In this document: one piece after another, positions 17,706-25,024 of the stretch
Layout of the letters: every line of letters begins with the position of its first letter
Numbering within the stretch: the stretch's first letter is position 1
Origin: Hydrogenophaga sp. NFH-34
GTDB taxonomy: Bacteria > Pseudomonadota > Gammaproteobacteria > Burkholderiales > Burkholderiaceae_C
Assembly (NCBI RefSeq): GCF_021401345.1
Contig: NZ_JACBGE010000010.1
Location: 62,001-126,000 of the forward strand
Length of the DNA: 64,000 nt
Direction: 5' to 3'
Notes under the pieces: model-generated
Database searches by the model: none
Seen by the model: the letters and a program-made list of their open reading frames with translations, nothing else
Told to the model about the DNA's origin: nothing
Program-made: the position numbers and the translations under genes

Positions 17706-17897
17706 TCACTGCTGACGGCGGAAAAGCGGGTACTGCGCCTCGACGTATTTCTCGACGGCGTCGCGGACGACCCAGGCGACGGACACCTTTTTCTCTTCAG
17801 CGATCCGTTCCAGCTCGGCGTAGAGATCGGCGGGGAAGGTCACCGATGCGCGGGTGCCTTCCTTTGCCGGGGCGTGCTGTTTCGCGGTGAGTGCCAT
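17706..17897 (-). CDS. ribbon-helix-helix (CopG/Arc-type) protein, candidate operon regulator
   Basis: 63 residues. RASVTFPADLYAELERIAEEKKVSVAWVVRDAVEKYV is a clear ribbon-helix-helix: one strand (RASVTF) inserts in the major groove, then two helices. It is the first gene of the leftward defence operon, 70 bp ahead of the methylase gene, and sits behind a promoter embedded in repeats (17924-17958). A role as autorepressor delaying restriction until methylation is established is inferred, comparable to C proteins of type II systems, though those are HTH proteins. Confidence 0.75.
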   Translation of the reverse strand: MALTAKQHAPAKEGTRASVTFPADLYAELERIAEEKKVSVAWVVRDAVEKYVEAQYPLFRRQQ

Positions 17898-17923
17898 GGG
17901 GCGCTGCCTGTTGTCTGGGAAAC

Positions 17924-17958
17924 TTGCACCACATTACACCACAGCGGTGCAAATGCAA
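17924..17958 (-). promoter_or_regulatory. candidate promoter and operator of the defence operon
   Basis: Inverted repeat TTGCACC (17924-17930) and GGTGCAA (17946-17952), with a direct repeat CACCACA at 17927 and 17937 (10-bp period). Reading leftward, TTGCAT (17958-17953) and TAATGT (17936-17931) form a sigma70-like -35/-10 pair with a 16-bp spacer, lying inside the repeats. The start of the ribbon-helix-helix gene is 27 bp downstream. A ribbon-helix-helix dimer pair on repeated half-sites is the expected geometry. Confidence 0.5.
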
Positions 17959-18442
17959 TAGTACCAACCCCCGATGGAGGGGCCTGACCCCCAAGCCGCG
18001 GCGGTCGCCGCCGGCTGCCCGAGGAACAGGTCGACGTGGCCGGTCAGGTAGTGCTTGTTGGCCTCGTTGACCTTTGTTCTGTTGCCCAGCTATGGTTGTA
18101 AAACTGACGGTTTACTAGCTATCCGTTGTTTTCTCTACCTTTTGGAGTTGCGGCCATTGGCCAGCCCTCACACGCAGCGCACCTAGACAGAGCAGGTAAC
18201 CGAACGCGGTTTCGCACTGGAAAAACGAAGCACATTCGATCCCTGATCGACGCCGAGCACCAGGCGGCGACCACGACCGGAGGGAGTGATCCGAACCATC
18301 CGGGCGCCGACCGCCCGGCCTTGCTCGTCCGGGTTCCGGACGTCATGCTGGAAGCCATACCTCCAGTGCGCGGCCCACGCGCCGGCCTGTCAGCCCGGTG
18401 GTCGCGCCTTGAACAACAAGGCTATTCGACTCGTTCCCGTTT
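17959..18442. other. non-coding region right of the defence operon
   Basis: No gene I can support. On the minus strand around 18020-18075 one frame reads KVNEANKHYLTGHVDLFL.., which looks protein-like and may be a remnant of a lost gene, but no family is recognised. Short frames at 18119-18473 on both strands lack homology features. Confidence 0.35.
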
Positions 18443-18549
18443 TTCAATGAACTTTCACGAGCTTTTTCTTTGAAAGTTCATTGAACCGCCCGGTTCTATG
18501 AACTTTGCCGTGTTTTTTCTTTGAACTTTCGCGCAGTTTTCATAGAACC
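18443..18549. repeat. tandem AT-rich dyads of unknown function
   Basis: First dyad: 15-bp perfect arms TTCAATGAACTTTCA (18443-18457) and TGAAAGTTCATTGAA (18471-18485). Second: 11-bp arms GGTTCTATGAA (18492-18502) and TTCATAGAACC (18539-18549). Between them GAACCG-CC-CGGTTC forms a third palindrome. Both big dyads share TGAACTTT..TTTTTCTTTGAA and end in GAACCGCCCG, so they are a diverged tandem duplication. Related ATCAGCTTTGA and ATCAACTTTGG lie downstream to 18660. Could be oriT, a partition site or binding sites; not assignable. Confidence 0.6.
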
Positions 18550-18665
18550 GCCCGCCAAAGGCCCTGCCGCATCTCTTTTTCAATCAGCTTTGACAGAAAA
18601 AAGTTGCAAATCGTTACGCACAGCGCTGGCGCAACCCGTTTTCCATCAACTTTGGGGCAAGCACT

Positions 18666-19550
18666 TTACATGTACTTCGCCAGGTCTCGTTCCATCGGAA
18701 CAAATTCAACCCAAGCCTGGTTATTCAGGGAAACAACTTCCGACTCCTCCGGGTCCTCCCGCCATTCCCTTAGATTCTCATAATATCGCCTTGATGGAAT
18801 TCCACCCTGCATCAATTTCAGGTAATCACCTAAAGGGCCATGTTGGTGACTGTACCATCGAACGCTAATGTTAATGCCGGCATGCTGCTTCTGATTGATA
18901 TGCCTCACAATTCTATTTAGCTTAACCAATAACTCCTCTCCATATTTTGGGGTTCGCTCATACTCCAATCCGATCCACTGCCCAGCACTTGTCTTAATGA
19001 GTGCATCTGGAACCCAGATTTCAGGGCTTCGCTTTCCCAGCATAGACGCGTACTGGAAAGCAACAGCTTCCCCGGTTGCCATTAATTCAGCAACGATGTG
19101 CTGAACAGCCAGATCATGACGCAACGTGGCTTGACTGAGCCGCTCGGGCCTGTCAGGGTAATGCTCGAATTCCTTTTGCCAGATTCCTTGTGCCATTGTC
19201 AATCCTGCCCTGGTCAAGACCCAGAGCTGACCACCGCGTGTTCCACATGCGACGGCCTGTACCAGCTCCATTTCTTCGAGCCGCTTCATGTACCCACGAC
19301 CCTTTACCCCGAGCCGCTTGAGGATGATCGACTCGTTGGATCGGACGAAGGTAGCCAGCCAAAGCAACGTATGGTTGAGCTTCTCTCGACCACGGCTGCG
19401 GGGGTTTTGCCCTCCCGACTTCAGCACTGTCGCGGGGTTTTTGGACATGAGCTGGACTCCACGCACCGAACCACCGCCCGCGCCAAACTTCGCCGCGAGC
19501 CTCGCCTGCCGCAGCTCCGCAGCCGTCTGATTTTTGGTTGCTTTATCCAT
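18666..19550 (-). CDS. replication-relaxation (Replic_Relax) family protein
   Basis: 294 residues from ATG 19550 (GGAA 7 bases upstream; a GTG just before is possible). The N-terminal part is basic (AAELRQARLAAKFG), then a winged helix LLWLATFVRSNESIILKRLGVKGRGYMKRLEEMELV, then an alpha/beta region with PDALIKTSAGQWIGLEYERTPKYGEELLVKL resembling a PD-(D/E)xK-like fold. This matches plasmid Replic_Relax proteins encoded near relaxases and origins. Codon use is less GC-rich than the defence genes. It may act at the adjacent structured DNA on either side. Confidence 0.6.
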   Translation of the reverse strand: MDKATKNQTAAELRQARLAAKFGAGGGSVRGVQLMSKNPATVLKSGGQNPRSRGREKLNHTLLWLATFVRSNESIILKRLGVKGRGYMKRLEEMELVQAVACGTRGGQLWVLTRAGLTMAQGIWQKEFEHYPDRPERLSQATLRHDLAVQHIVAELMATGEAVAFQYASMLGKRSPEIWVPDALIKTSAGQWIGLEYERTPKYGEELLVKLNRIVRHINQKQHAGINISVRWYSHQHGPLGDYLKLMQGGIPSRRYYENLREWREDPEESEVVSLNNQAWVEFVPMERDLAKYM

Positions 19551-19825
19551 CACTTATTCCATACCATTACATAGCAAATTCTATACACACCTGTACGGAA
19601 TAAAAGCAATACGATTTTGACTGTGCTTCCCCCTTGCTCGGCAAAACCCTCCTTTATCGTTTGAGTGTTCCTCGTGTTGGACCGGCACCGATCGTCTTGC
19701 AGCCCTTGGCTGCATACGGCTGGACGCCGCACCGACGCCCTTCCGCGCTAGGGCGCGGATGCCTGATGTTTCAGGCGCCCCCGATGGCCCTATGGGCCAC
19801 CTCTTCGAGGCCCGCTGCGCGGTCC
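19551..19825. other. upstream region of the replication-relaxation gene
   Basis: AT-rich up to ~19650 and likely to contain the leftward promoter for the 18666-19550 gene, then GC-rich. No supported gene in either direction. Confidence 0.4.
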
Positions 19826-20150
19826 GGGCAACCGGCTTACGCCGGACTTCGTCGCGCTTTGCGCTCCTGCGGGTCTTCGACCTGGCCTTCGGCCATCCTG
19901 TAACCCGGTTGCCCGGACCACGTCGTGGTCGGGGGCGCGGGGCTTCGCCCCCCACCAGGTGTCGGGCGCTGGGGCGCCCTCACCGGCTGCGGCCCTGCCG
20001 GGCCTTGTCCCTGTCTTCGCTTCGCTCGCAGGGAGCGCGTTCGCGGCCCGGGGCCACCTGGCGGCTCCCCCCTGCCTGTCGCTTGAAAGCGCCAGGGGCT
20101 GCGGGCTGGACGCCCTTGCCCCGCCTTCGGCGGCACCCACGTGTGCGCTA
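19826..20150. repeat. array of short GC-rich hairpins, mostly with TTC loops
   Basis: Non-coding and densely packed with small perfect hairpins: CCGGC-TTAC-GCCGG, GCGC-TTT-GCGC, TGGCC-TTC-GGCCA, GACCAC-GTC-GTGGTC, GGGGC-TTC-GCCCC, GGGCGC-TGGG-GCGCCC, CGCG-TT-CGCG, CGCTT-GA-AAGCG and CCGCC-TTC-GGCGG. Frames open through here on both strands simply reflect GC bias. Such triloop-rich tracts occur in intergenic DNA of some environmental plasmids; function is not known to me. Confidence 0.55.
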
Positions 20151-20175
20151 ATCTTTCAATTAATAAGCAGCACCC

Positions 20176-20303
20176 GGCATGAATAGTCCGGTCTATTCGA
20201 CCGAACAGTTCATGCCATTCCGCGCTCGCGCGGATGCTGTCAATTACCAGAATTGGAAAATCTCTCCCGGAGTTGCGGCACCACGGAGCTGTGGCAATTC
20301 CGA
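20176..20303. repeat. cluster of palindromes, candidate transfer or single-strand origin
   Basis: Nested hairpin GGCATGAA (20176-20183)/TTCATGCC (20209-20216) enclosing CGGTC-TATTC-GACCG; then CCGCGC-TC-GCGCGG (20220-20233), CAATT-ACCAG-AATTG (20241-20255) and CCAC-GGAGCT-GTGG (20281-20294). Structured DNA next to a mobilization-type gene on a plasmid-derived element is what an oriT or single-strand origin would look like, but no nic sequence is recognised. Confidence 0.4.
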
Positions 20304-20758
20304 GATTTCTCAAATCAAAGCGAAGTCAAGAATGAAGATAATCCGCACTGCTGTCCACGGCACGAATGAGGCGGTAGAAAATCTAATAGACTGCCCGCGA
20401 ACGGCTTCCTTGGCAGGCCAACACCGCCCGGATTCCGGGCGAACTTAGAGGGGCTGCACGCCCTCGAATTCGACTCACTCGCTACACTCGTATTGCCAGT
20501 ACGCGCCTGGTGCCGAGCGCTTTAATTTCGTACCGCCGATACGAATCAGATCACCTCAAAAATGACCCGGTATTACCACAAAATCTCTTGCAAATTCAAG
20601 AACTAATGATAAAATGGAAATCCAGCAAAAACTGGCTATACGCCGAATGCGATTTCCCGCGCCAGGAAGCGCTTTGCCCCCCCATTGCCGAGGGGCCGGA
20701 AGTCGGCCGCAGAAGAAGCCGCCTACTCTCAAAAATTGAAAACTTGAAGGAGCCTGTC
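20304..20758. other. non-coding region ahead of two small genes
   Basis: No supported gene. Contains a TCGTA/TACGA dyad around 20526-20545 and an AT-rich stretch with TGATAAAATGG (~20606) that could hold the promoter for the small genes at 20759. An open frame runs into the 20759 gene from ATG 20510, but its extra residues look non-protein-like and it lacks a ribosome site. Confidence 0.35.
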
Positions 20759-20926
20759 ATGCTAGAGTTCTACGCTGCCGTATTTCTGATGTTCTGCCTG
20801 CTGGGCTGGCTGGGCTGGCACGCCCTCCAAAATCCTGGCATCAGCGATAGCACTTCCTCGAAGCGCATCGCAGACCTCGAGCGCAAGGTCGCAGACTTGG
20901 AAAAGCGTCTGGAGGCCAGCGCATGA
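20759..20926 (+). CDS. small single-pass membrane protein with coiled-coil tail
   Basis: 55 residues. Start at ATG 20759 is set by AAGGAG 8 bases upstream. Residues 4-22 (FYAAVFLMFCLLGWLGWHA) are a hydrophobic helix; residues 35-53 (KRIADLERKVADLEKRL) show heptad Leu/Val spacing of a short leucine zipper. It overlaps the next gene by 4 bp (ATGA). No family recognised; its position between plasmid-type functions and the integrase suggests a maintenance or mobilization accessory. Confidence 0.6.
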   Translation: MLEFYAAVFLMFCLLGWLGWHALQNPGISDSTSSKRIADLERKVADLEKRLEASA

Positions 20927-21129
20927 AGCCCGGTGGTTTGAAGCTGGAATTTGAGCTGGACGTGGACCGTGCCCAGCTTGGCGTGCAGGACATGAAGAAC
21001 TGCCTGGAGTCCGGCGACGTGGATGCCTTTTTTGCTGCGGGCTGGGCCTCAATGGCAGCGATTGAGCGGTCCATGCAGGCCGTGCTGGCCATCAAACTCG
21101 GCCAGCTTCGGGCGCAGGACGAAGACTGA
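20923..21129 (+). CDS. small acidic protein coupled to the upstream membrane protein
   Basis: 68 residues, mostly helical and acidic (LKLEFELDVDRAQLGVQDMKNCLESGDVDAFFAAGWASMAAIE..). No signal, membrane helix or known motif. Translation is probably coupled to the 55-residue gene through the ATGA overlap, which argues that both are real. A terminator follows at 21315. Confidence 0.6.
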   Translation: MKPGGLKLEFELDVDRAQLGVQDMKNCLESGDVDAFFAAGWASMAAIERSMQAVLAIKLGQLRAQDED

Positions 21130-21314
21130 ACTCGCACCCGTGATACGAACCGACAGACAGGGCACGGGACCGCCCTGCCCGACCGAATCTGCGCTTCTTA
21201 ACGTTTGCACACCATACATGTGTGAATGTGATCTCAGCTCAACGGCTGCCCAAGCAGTGCACATGCACTTCACGCCTGCCTGACCTCCACCCACCTCTCG
21301 GAGCCTTGAACCCT

Positions 21315-21348
21315 GCCTGCTGACGCCCACACGCCAGCAGGCCTTTCT
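21315..21348 (+). terminator. rho-independent terminator
   Basis: Stem GCCTGCTG (21315-21322) with CAGCAGGC (21335-21342), 12-base loop, followed by CTTTCTT. It ends rightward transcription of the two small genes before it meets the convergent integrase gene. Confidence 0.7.
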
Positions 21349-21355
21349 TCGTTGT

Positions 21356-22510
21356 TCAGCCCAGCTTAGATGCCAAGTCTTCGGCCCGCGGGTGGTAATA
21401 ACGTGAGAGCATTGAACTGGACTTGTGGCCCGTGACTTTCATTAGCTCGTGCATTTGCAGCTTCTCGGCCAGGCGGCTGGTAGCCTCATGCCGAAGGTCG
21501 TGAAAATGCAGATCCATCAGCATCCTGTCCTTTTTCTCCAGTTCGGCCAGGAGCTGGACAGTCCTGGCCAGTGGCTGGCGCTTCTTGAAGATCAACGCCC
21601 TGACCTCTCGATCTCCGTCGATCCCTTCGGCCTCCAGCTTTTTCACGAGCAGCCGGTGCAGATGCGCCCTGCGTGCGCTGACCAGTGCGCGATCCCACGA
21701 CAGCCGAAGCGCGTTCTGACTGATTGGAAAGACACGCCCACCGTCAATGGGACGTGGAAGGCTGGACAGTACTTCCAGTGCGCGAGTCGATAAGGGCACA
21801 TCCCTGAAATCATCGCCGCTCTTCGTTTCCCTGCCCCCGACACCGCGAAGCCGCGCCACGCGCCGCCTGAGATCCACGTCGGCCCAGGTCATGCTGATCA
21901 ACTCCGATTGCCGTGCTGCCGTCTCTAAGGCAAGAATGACAGCTGCACGAGGGTAGGTTTTGCCGGCAAGGGATTCGAGCAATTGCGACTCTTCCTGACC
22001 TTCCAGCCGCCTTTCCCGAGCGTTGGACACCCTGGGCTTGCGCACCAAGGTCGTCGGGATGCCCTGGGGCAGTGCGATCCCCCAATCCAGTTGGCAGGCC
22101 TTGAGGACCCGAGTGATGAGACCCAGCTCGTGGACTACCGTTTGCGGACTCACGACCTTCAGCCGCTCGTCACGGTACTCCGCCAGCATGGCCGGCGAGA
22201 TGCTGGCCAGGGAGTACCGACCGAACCGCTCACAAAGCCGATCCAACATATATCGTGGTTGAACCTGCGCCCGTTTGGTGGGTAGTACCTCGCGCTTGTA
22301 GCGCTCGGCTGCTTCACGAAAAGTGGTTCGCTCGGCGTCATCGCGCTGGACAAACGCGCCCACGTCCATTTCCCGCTCGACAGCCCTTGCCCACGCCTCA
22401 GCGTCCGCCTTGCGATCAAACGTCTTTGAGGCTGGTGGCCAGCCCTTTCGACGGACCTTTGCCTGCCACCGTTCACCGTTGTCAGTTTTGCGCTTTGTGA
22501 TCACGGCCAT
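21356..22510 (-). CDS. int: tyrosine recombinase, island integrase
   Basis: 384 residues. The N-terminal arm/core-binding part includes an AP2-like opening (RWQAKVRRKGWPPASKTFDRKADAEAWARAVE). The catalytic domain has Arg in LETAARQSELISMTW, HxxR in HFHDLRHEATSRLAEKL, TGHKS, and the nucleophile Tyr in MLSRYYHPR. It catalyses integration and excision at the tRNA-Arg 3' end; its gene start is 115 bp from the right repeat, reading away from it into the island, the usual place for this class. Confidence 0.95.
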   Translation of the reverse strand: MAVITKRKTDNGERWQAKVRRKGWPPASKTFDRKADAEAWARAVEREMDVGAFVQRDDAERTTFREAAERYKREVLPTKRAQVQPRYMLDRLCERFGRYSLASISPAMLAEYRDERLKVVSPQTVVHELGLITRVLKACQLDWGIALPQGIPTTLVRKPRVSNARERRLEGQEESQLLESLAGKTYPRAAVILALETAARQSELISMTWADVDLRRRVARLRGVGGRETKSGDDFRDVPLSTRALEVLSSLPRPIDGGRVFPISQNALRLSWDRALVSARRAHLHRLLVKKLEAEGIDGDREVRALIFKKRQPLARTVQLLAELEKKDRMLMDLHFHDLRHEATSRLAEKLQMHELMKVTGHKSSSMLSRYYHPRAEDLASKLG

Positions 22511-22624
22511 GGAGTGCTCCTGGCCGAAATTCTACAATGCGGACTGTCCCTCCAGTGTCCCTACGCCTGAAAATGAAGGACTTTTTTATATTAAAATCAA
22601 CGATCTAGTTTTGTTATTTTTATA
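22511..22624. other. island right end with candidate arm sites
   Basis: TGTCCC at 22545-22550 and 22556-22561, spaced 11 bp start to start as at the left end, followed by an AT-rich segment (22571-22624) abutting the attachment repeat. It also must hold the integrase promoter. Confidence 0.5.
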
Positions 22625-22664
22625 GCCTTCTAAGCAGCAGGTCGGGGGTTCGAGTCCCTCCGGG
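22625..22664 (+). repeat. right attachment repeat of the island (attR)
   Basis: Identical to 5234-5273. It is followed by CAGGCCA (22665-22671), giving acceptor end CGGGCAG, discriminator G and CCA: the likely original 3' end of the chromosomal tRNA-Arg, stranded 17.4 kb from its 5' part. Confidence 0.93.
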
Positions 22665-22718
22665 CAGGCCATCTTGGCACCTCGAATCAGCCGCCCCCTC
22701 CGCTCAAACCTGCCCCGG

Positions 22719-23228
22719 TCACTTTTTGATGATGACCGTGGTGTGATTGCGCTGGACATTGATGATCTTTGGCGGCTCCTGCATCAGCGGCAAGTCGGTG
22801 CCACAAGCCACGTTGGACCTGCCAATCGCGGCATTCACGCGCATACGCTTGTCGTATTCGGACAAGGTGCGGATGCTGGATGCCAGCGCCAGCTCGCGCT
22901 GGGCCTTGTCGCATTCATAACGATTGATGGGCTTGGCTTCTGACGTCGGCACGCCTGGGGACGGCGGCACCACGATGACCTGAGGCCGCTCCTGCATCGC
23001 CCGCCGCTCCTGCTGGAGCTGGAAGCGCTCCTGAGCCACAGCCGCGCGCTCGGCGTCCATCTGTTGCTGCTCGGGCGAGCGCTCCTTGAGAATCTGAGTG
23101 CCGTGCGAACAGGGCTGGTCGCTGTAGGCGACCTGGCCTGTCTTGGCATCTGGGCAGCGGTAAACCTGGGCACTGGCATAGCCGCTCGCCAGGCCAACGG
23201 TCACGATCAAGAGGCATCGCAGGTTCAT
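22719..23228 (-). CDS. DUF4124-domain exported protein
   Basis: 169 residues from ATG 23228, chosen because AAGGAG lies 7 bases upstream and a signal peptide follows (MNLRCLLIVTVGLASGYASA|Q). The mature N-terminus VYRCPDAKTGQVAYSDQPC is the DUF4124 core with two cysteines, then a Gln/Arg-rich coiled coil (~60-100) and RYECDKAQRELALA. Periplasmic, function unknown. First chromosomal gene right of the island. Confidence 0.8.
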   Translation of the reverse strand: MNLRCLLIVTVGLASGYASAQVYRCPDAKTGQVAYSDQPCSHGTQILKERSPEQQQMDAERAAVAQERFQLQQERRAMQERPQVIVVPPSPGVPTSEAKPINRYECDKAQRELALASSIRTLSEYDKRMRVNAAIGRSNVACGTDLPLMQEPPKIINVQRNHTTVIIKK

Positions 23229-23518
23229 TTCTTCTCTCCTTGAACCCACTCTATCGCAGAGGTGATCCCACGATCGCACCCGACCCCGCCAACGGCTCAA
23301 AAAGCCAGGGTGTTCCGATGGATGGCCGCAACGGCGTGACCATCGCCCTGCCCTGCGTCGCCAGACAGCGGAGTTACCAGGTCAGCGCCCGCTGCCCCAT
23401 GCCCTTTTACCCGGGAAGCGTGGACGATGGCGCCGATGTGATGGATGTATCCGCAGCCACAACAGACCCGTGCACCGTGTGTTGAGCCATGGGCGCCGTC
23501 ATGGTTTGCGGCTCCATT

Positions 23519-24961
23519 TCAGGCACCGCCAGCAGCACTGTGATCCCTGGCCAGCGCGCTCAGCAACTTCAACGCAGACCGAACTTGTGGGTCGACCGGG
23601 TGGCCGACGTTCAGACGAAGGTGCCGGGTGAAACGCCGGTCGGCCGAGAACAGCACCCCGGGTGCGGTGCTGATGGACTGCGCCATGGCCTGGTGGTGAA
23701 GGGCCAACGCATCGACGCCTGGTGGCAATTCCAGCCACACGAAGTAACCCCCCTGGGGTTCGGTCATCCGCGTGCCCTTGGGAAAGCTGCGTTCGATCAG
23801 CGCCCGTGCCGCCGTGTGCTGGGTCTTGAGCGCTTCACGCAGGTGGCGCAGGTGGCGGTCAAACCCGCCTTGCACCAGGTACTCCGCCACCGCCAGCTGG
23901 GACGGGATCGGCGAGGCCAGCGAGGTCATCATCTTCAGCCGCTCCACGTCCCGGGCATAACGCCCGGCCGCCGCCCAGCCCACCCGGTAGCCGGGCGCCA
24001 GCGATTTGGAGAACGACGAGCAGTGCAGCACCAGCCCCTCCTGGTCGAAGGCCTTGGCGGGCAGGGGCCGGCGCGCACCGAAGTGCAGCTCGGCGTAGAC
24101 GTCGTCCTCGATCAGCGGCACTCCGTGGCGCGCCAGCAACTGCACCAGCTCCTGCTTTTTGGCGCTGGGCATCAGCGCGCCCAGCGGGTTCTGGAAAGTC
24201 GGCATGAACCAGCAAGCCGCTACCTTCTGCCGCTGCAGCAAGGCTTCGAGCGCCTCCAGGCGGACACCCTCGACCGGGTCGGTCTCGACCTCGACCGCCT
24301 TCAGGTGCAGCCGCTCCAGCGCCTGGAGCGCCGCATAGAACGTGGGTGACTCGACCACCACCACGTCACCGGGCTGGGTCACCGCCTGCAGGCAGAGGTT
24401 GAGGGCCTCCATGGCCCCGTTGGTCACGATGAGCTCGTCGGGCCGCAGCGACACGCCGTTGAGCGCGTAGCGCCGCCCTACCTGGGCCCTCAAGGTTTCG
24501 TCGCCCGCGGTGAGCGCACCCGAAATCTGCGCCGGGCCCAGCCGCCGCATGGCCCGCGCGCCGCTGCGTGCCAACGCGTCGAAAGGAAACAGCCCGGGCG
24601 CCGGGAAGGCCGAGCCCAGCGGCACCACGTCCACATCGCGCGTGGACCCCAGCAGCTCAAACACCAGTTCGCTGATGGCCACCGGCGTCACCTGCCCACT
24701 GGGTTGTGCGGCCTCCGGGGGCCGACCCGTGAGTGGCCGCCGCGCCCGCACGAAATAGCCCGAGCGCACCCGAGCCTCGACCAGGCCCTGCGATTCCAGT
24801 TGTACATAGGCCTGGAAGATGGTGGACGGACTGACACCCCGCTGGCGCCGCAGCTCGCGCACCGACGGCAGTCGATCCCCGGGCCGCAGCACCCCGGAGC
24901 GGATGCTGGCCGCCAGATCCTCAGCCAGTTGCTGGTAGAGCGTCAATGAGCCGGACGACAT
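23519..24961 (-). CDS. MocR-type GntR/aminotransferase transcriptional regulator
   Basis: 480 residues from ATG 24961 (GGAGG 11 bases upstream); a start at 25021 directly after the lrgB stop is possible. N-terminal GntR winged helix (LYQQLAEDLAASIRSGVLRPGDRLPSVRELRRQRGVSPSTIFQAY). From ~100 a fold-type I aminotransferase domain with VVVESPTFY, LIEDDVYAELHFG and the PLP-lysine context SSFSKSLAPGYRVGWAA. MocR proteins bind PLP and sense amino-acid or vitamin B6 metabolites. Same direction as lrgAB, 63 bp behind, so co-transcription is likely. Confidence 0.88.
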   Translation of the reverse strand: MSSGSLTLYQQLAEDLAASIRSGVLRPGDRLPSVRELRRQRGVSPSTIFQAYVQLESQGLVEARVRSGYFVRARRPLTGRPPEAAQPSGQVTPVAISELVFELLGSTRDVDVVPLGSAFPAPGLFPFDALARSGARAMRRLGPAQISGALTAGDETLRAQVGRRYALNGVSLRPDELIVTNGAMEALNLCLQAVTQPGDVVVVESPTFYAALQALERLHLKAVEVETDPVEGVRLEALEALLQRQKVAACWFMPTFQNPLGALMPSAKKQELVQLLARHGVPLIEDDVYAELHFGARRPLPAKAFDQEGLVLHCSSFSKSLAPGYRVGWAAAGRYARDVERLKMMTSLASPIPSQLAVAEYLVQGGFDRHLRHLREALKTQHTAARALIERSFPKGTRMTEPQGGYFVWLELPPGVDALALHHQAMAQSISTAPGVLFSADRRFTRHLRLNVGHPVDPQVRSALKLLSALARDHSAAGGA

Positions 24962-25024
24962 GTCTTCGAGGACCTCCAGAGGAAGCCTCAATGGTATGAC
25001 GTGCACAGGACGGTAGCTCATGGC

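Larger units (their letters stand above)
5234..22664. mobile_element. tRNA-Arg-integrated island with plasmid-type replication module and defence operon
   Basis: Bounded by 40-bp perfect direct repeats (5234-5273 and 22625-22664) that are the 3' half of tRNA-Arg(UCU). The integrase gene is at the right end next to its repeat and an AlpA-like gene at the left end. It contains a TrfA-like initiator with iterons, a kfrA-like remnant, a replication-relaxation gene and an eight-gene defence operon. No conjugation (type IV secretion) genes are present, so it is at most mobilizable. The combination suggests a mobilizable plasmid turned integrative element. Confidence 0.93.

Noticed and set aside
16550..17890. 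446-codon open frame antisense to the methylase gene
   Set aside because: All ten C5 methylase motifs lie on the other strand; this frame is an artefact of third-position GC.
19581..20313. Several 90-160-codon frames on both strands
   Set aside because: They overlap the hairpin array, contradict one another in strand and frame, and show only Pro/Arg/Gly-rich GC artefacts.
20510..20758. Longer start for the 20759 small gene
   Set aside because: AAGGAG and the membrane helix begin at 20759; the upstream codons lack protein-like composition.
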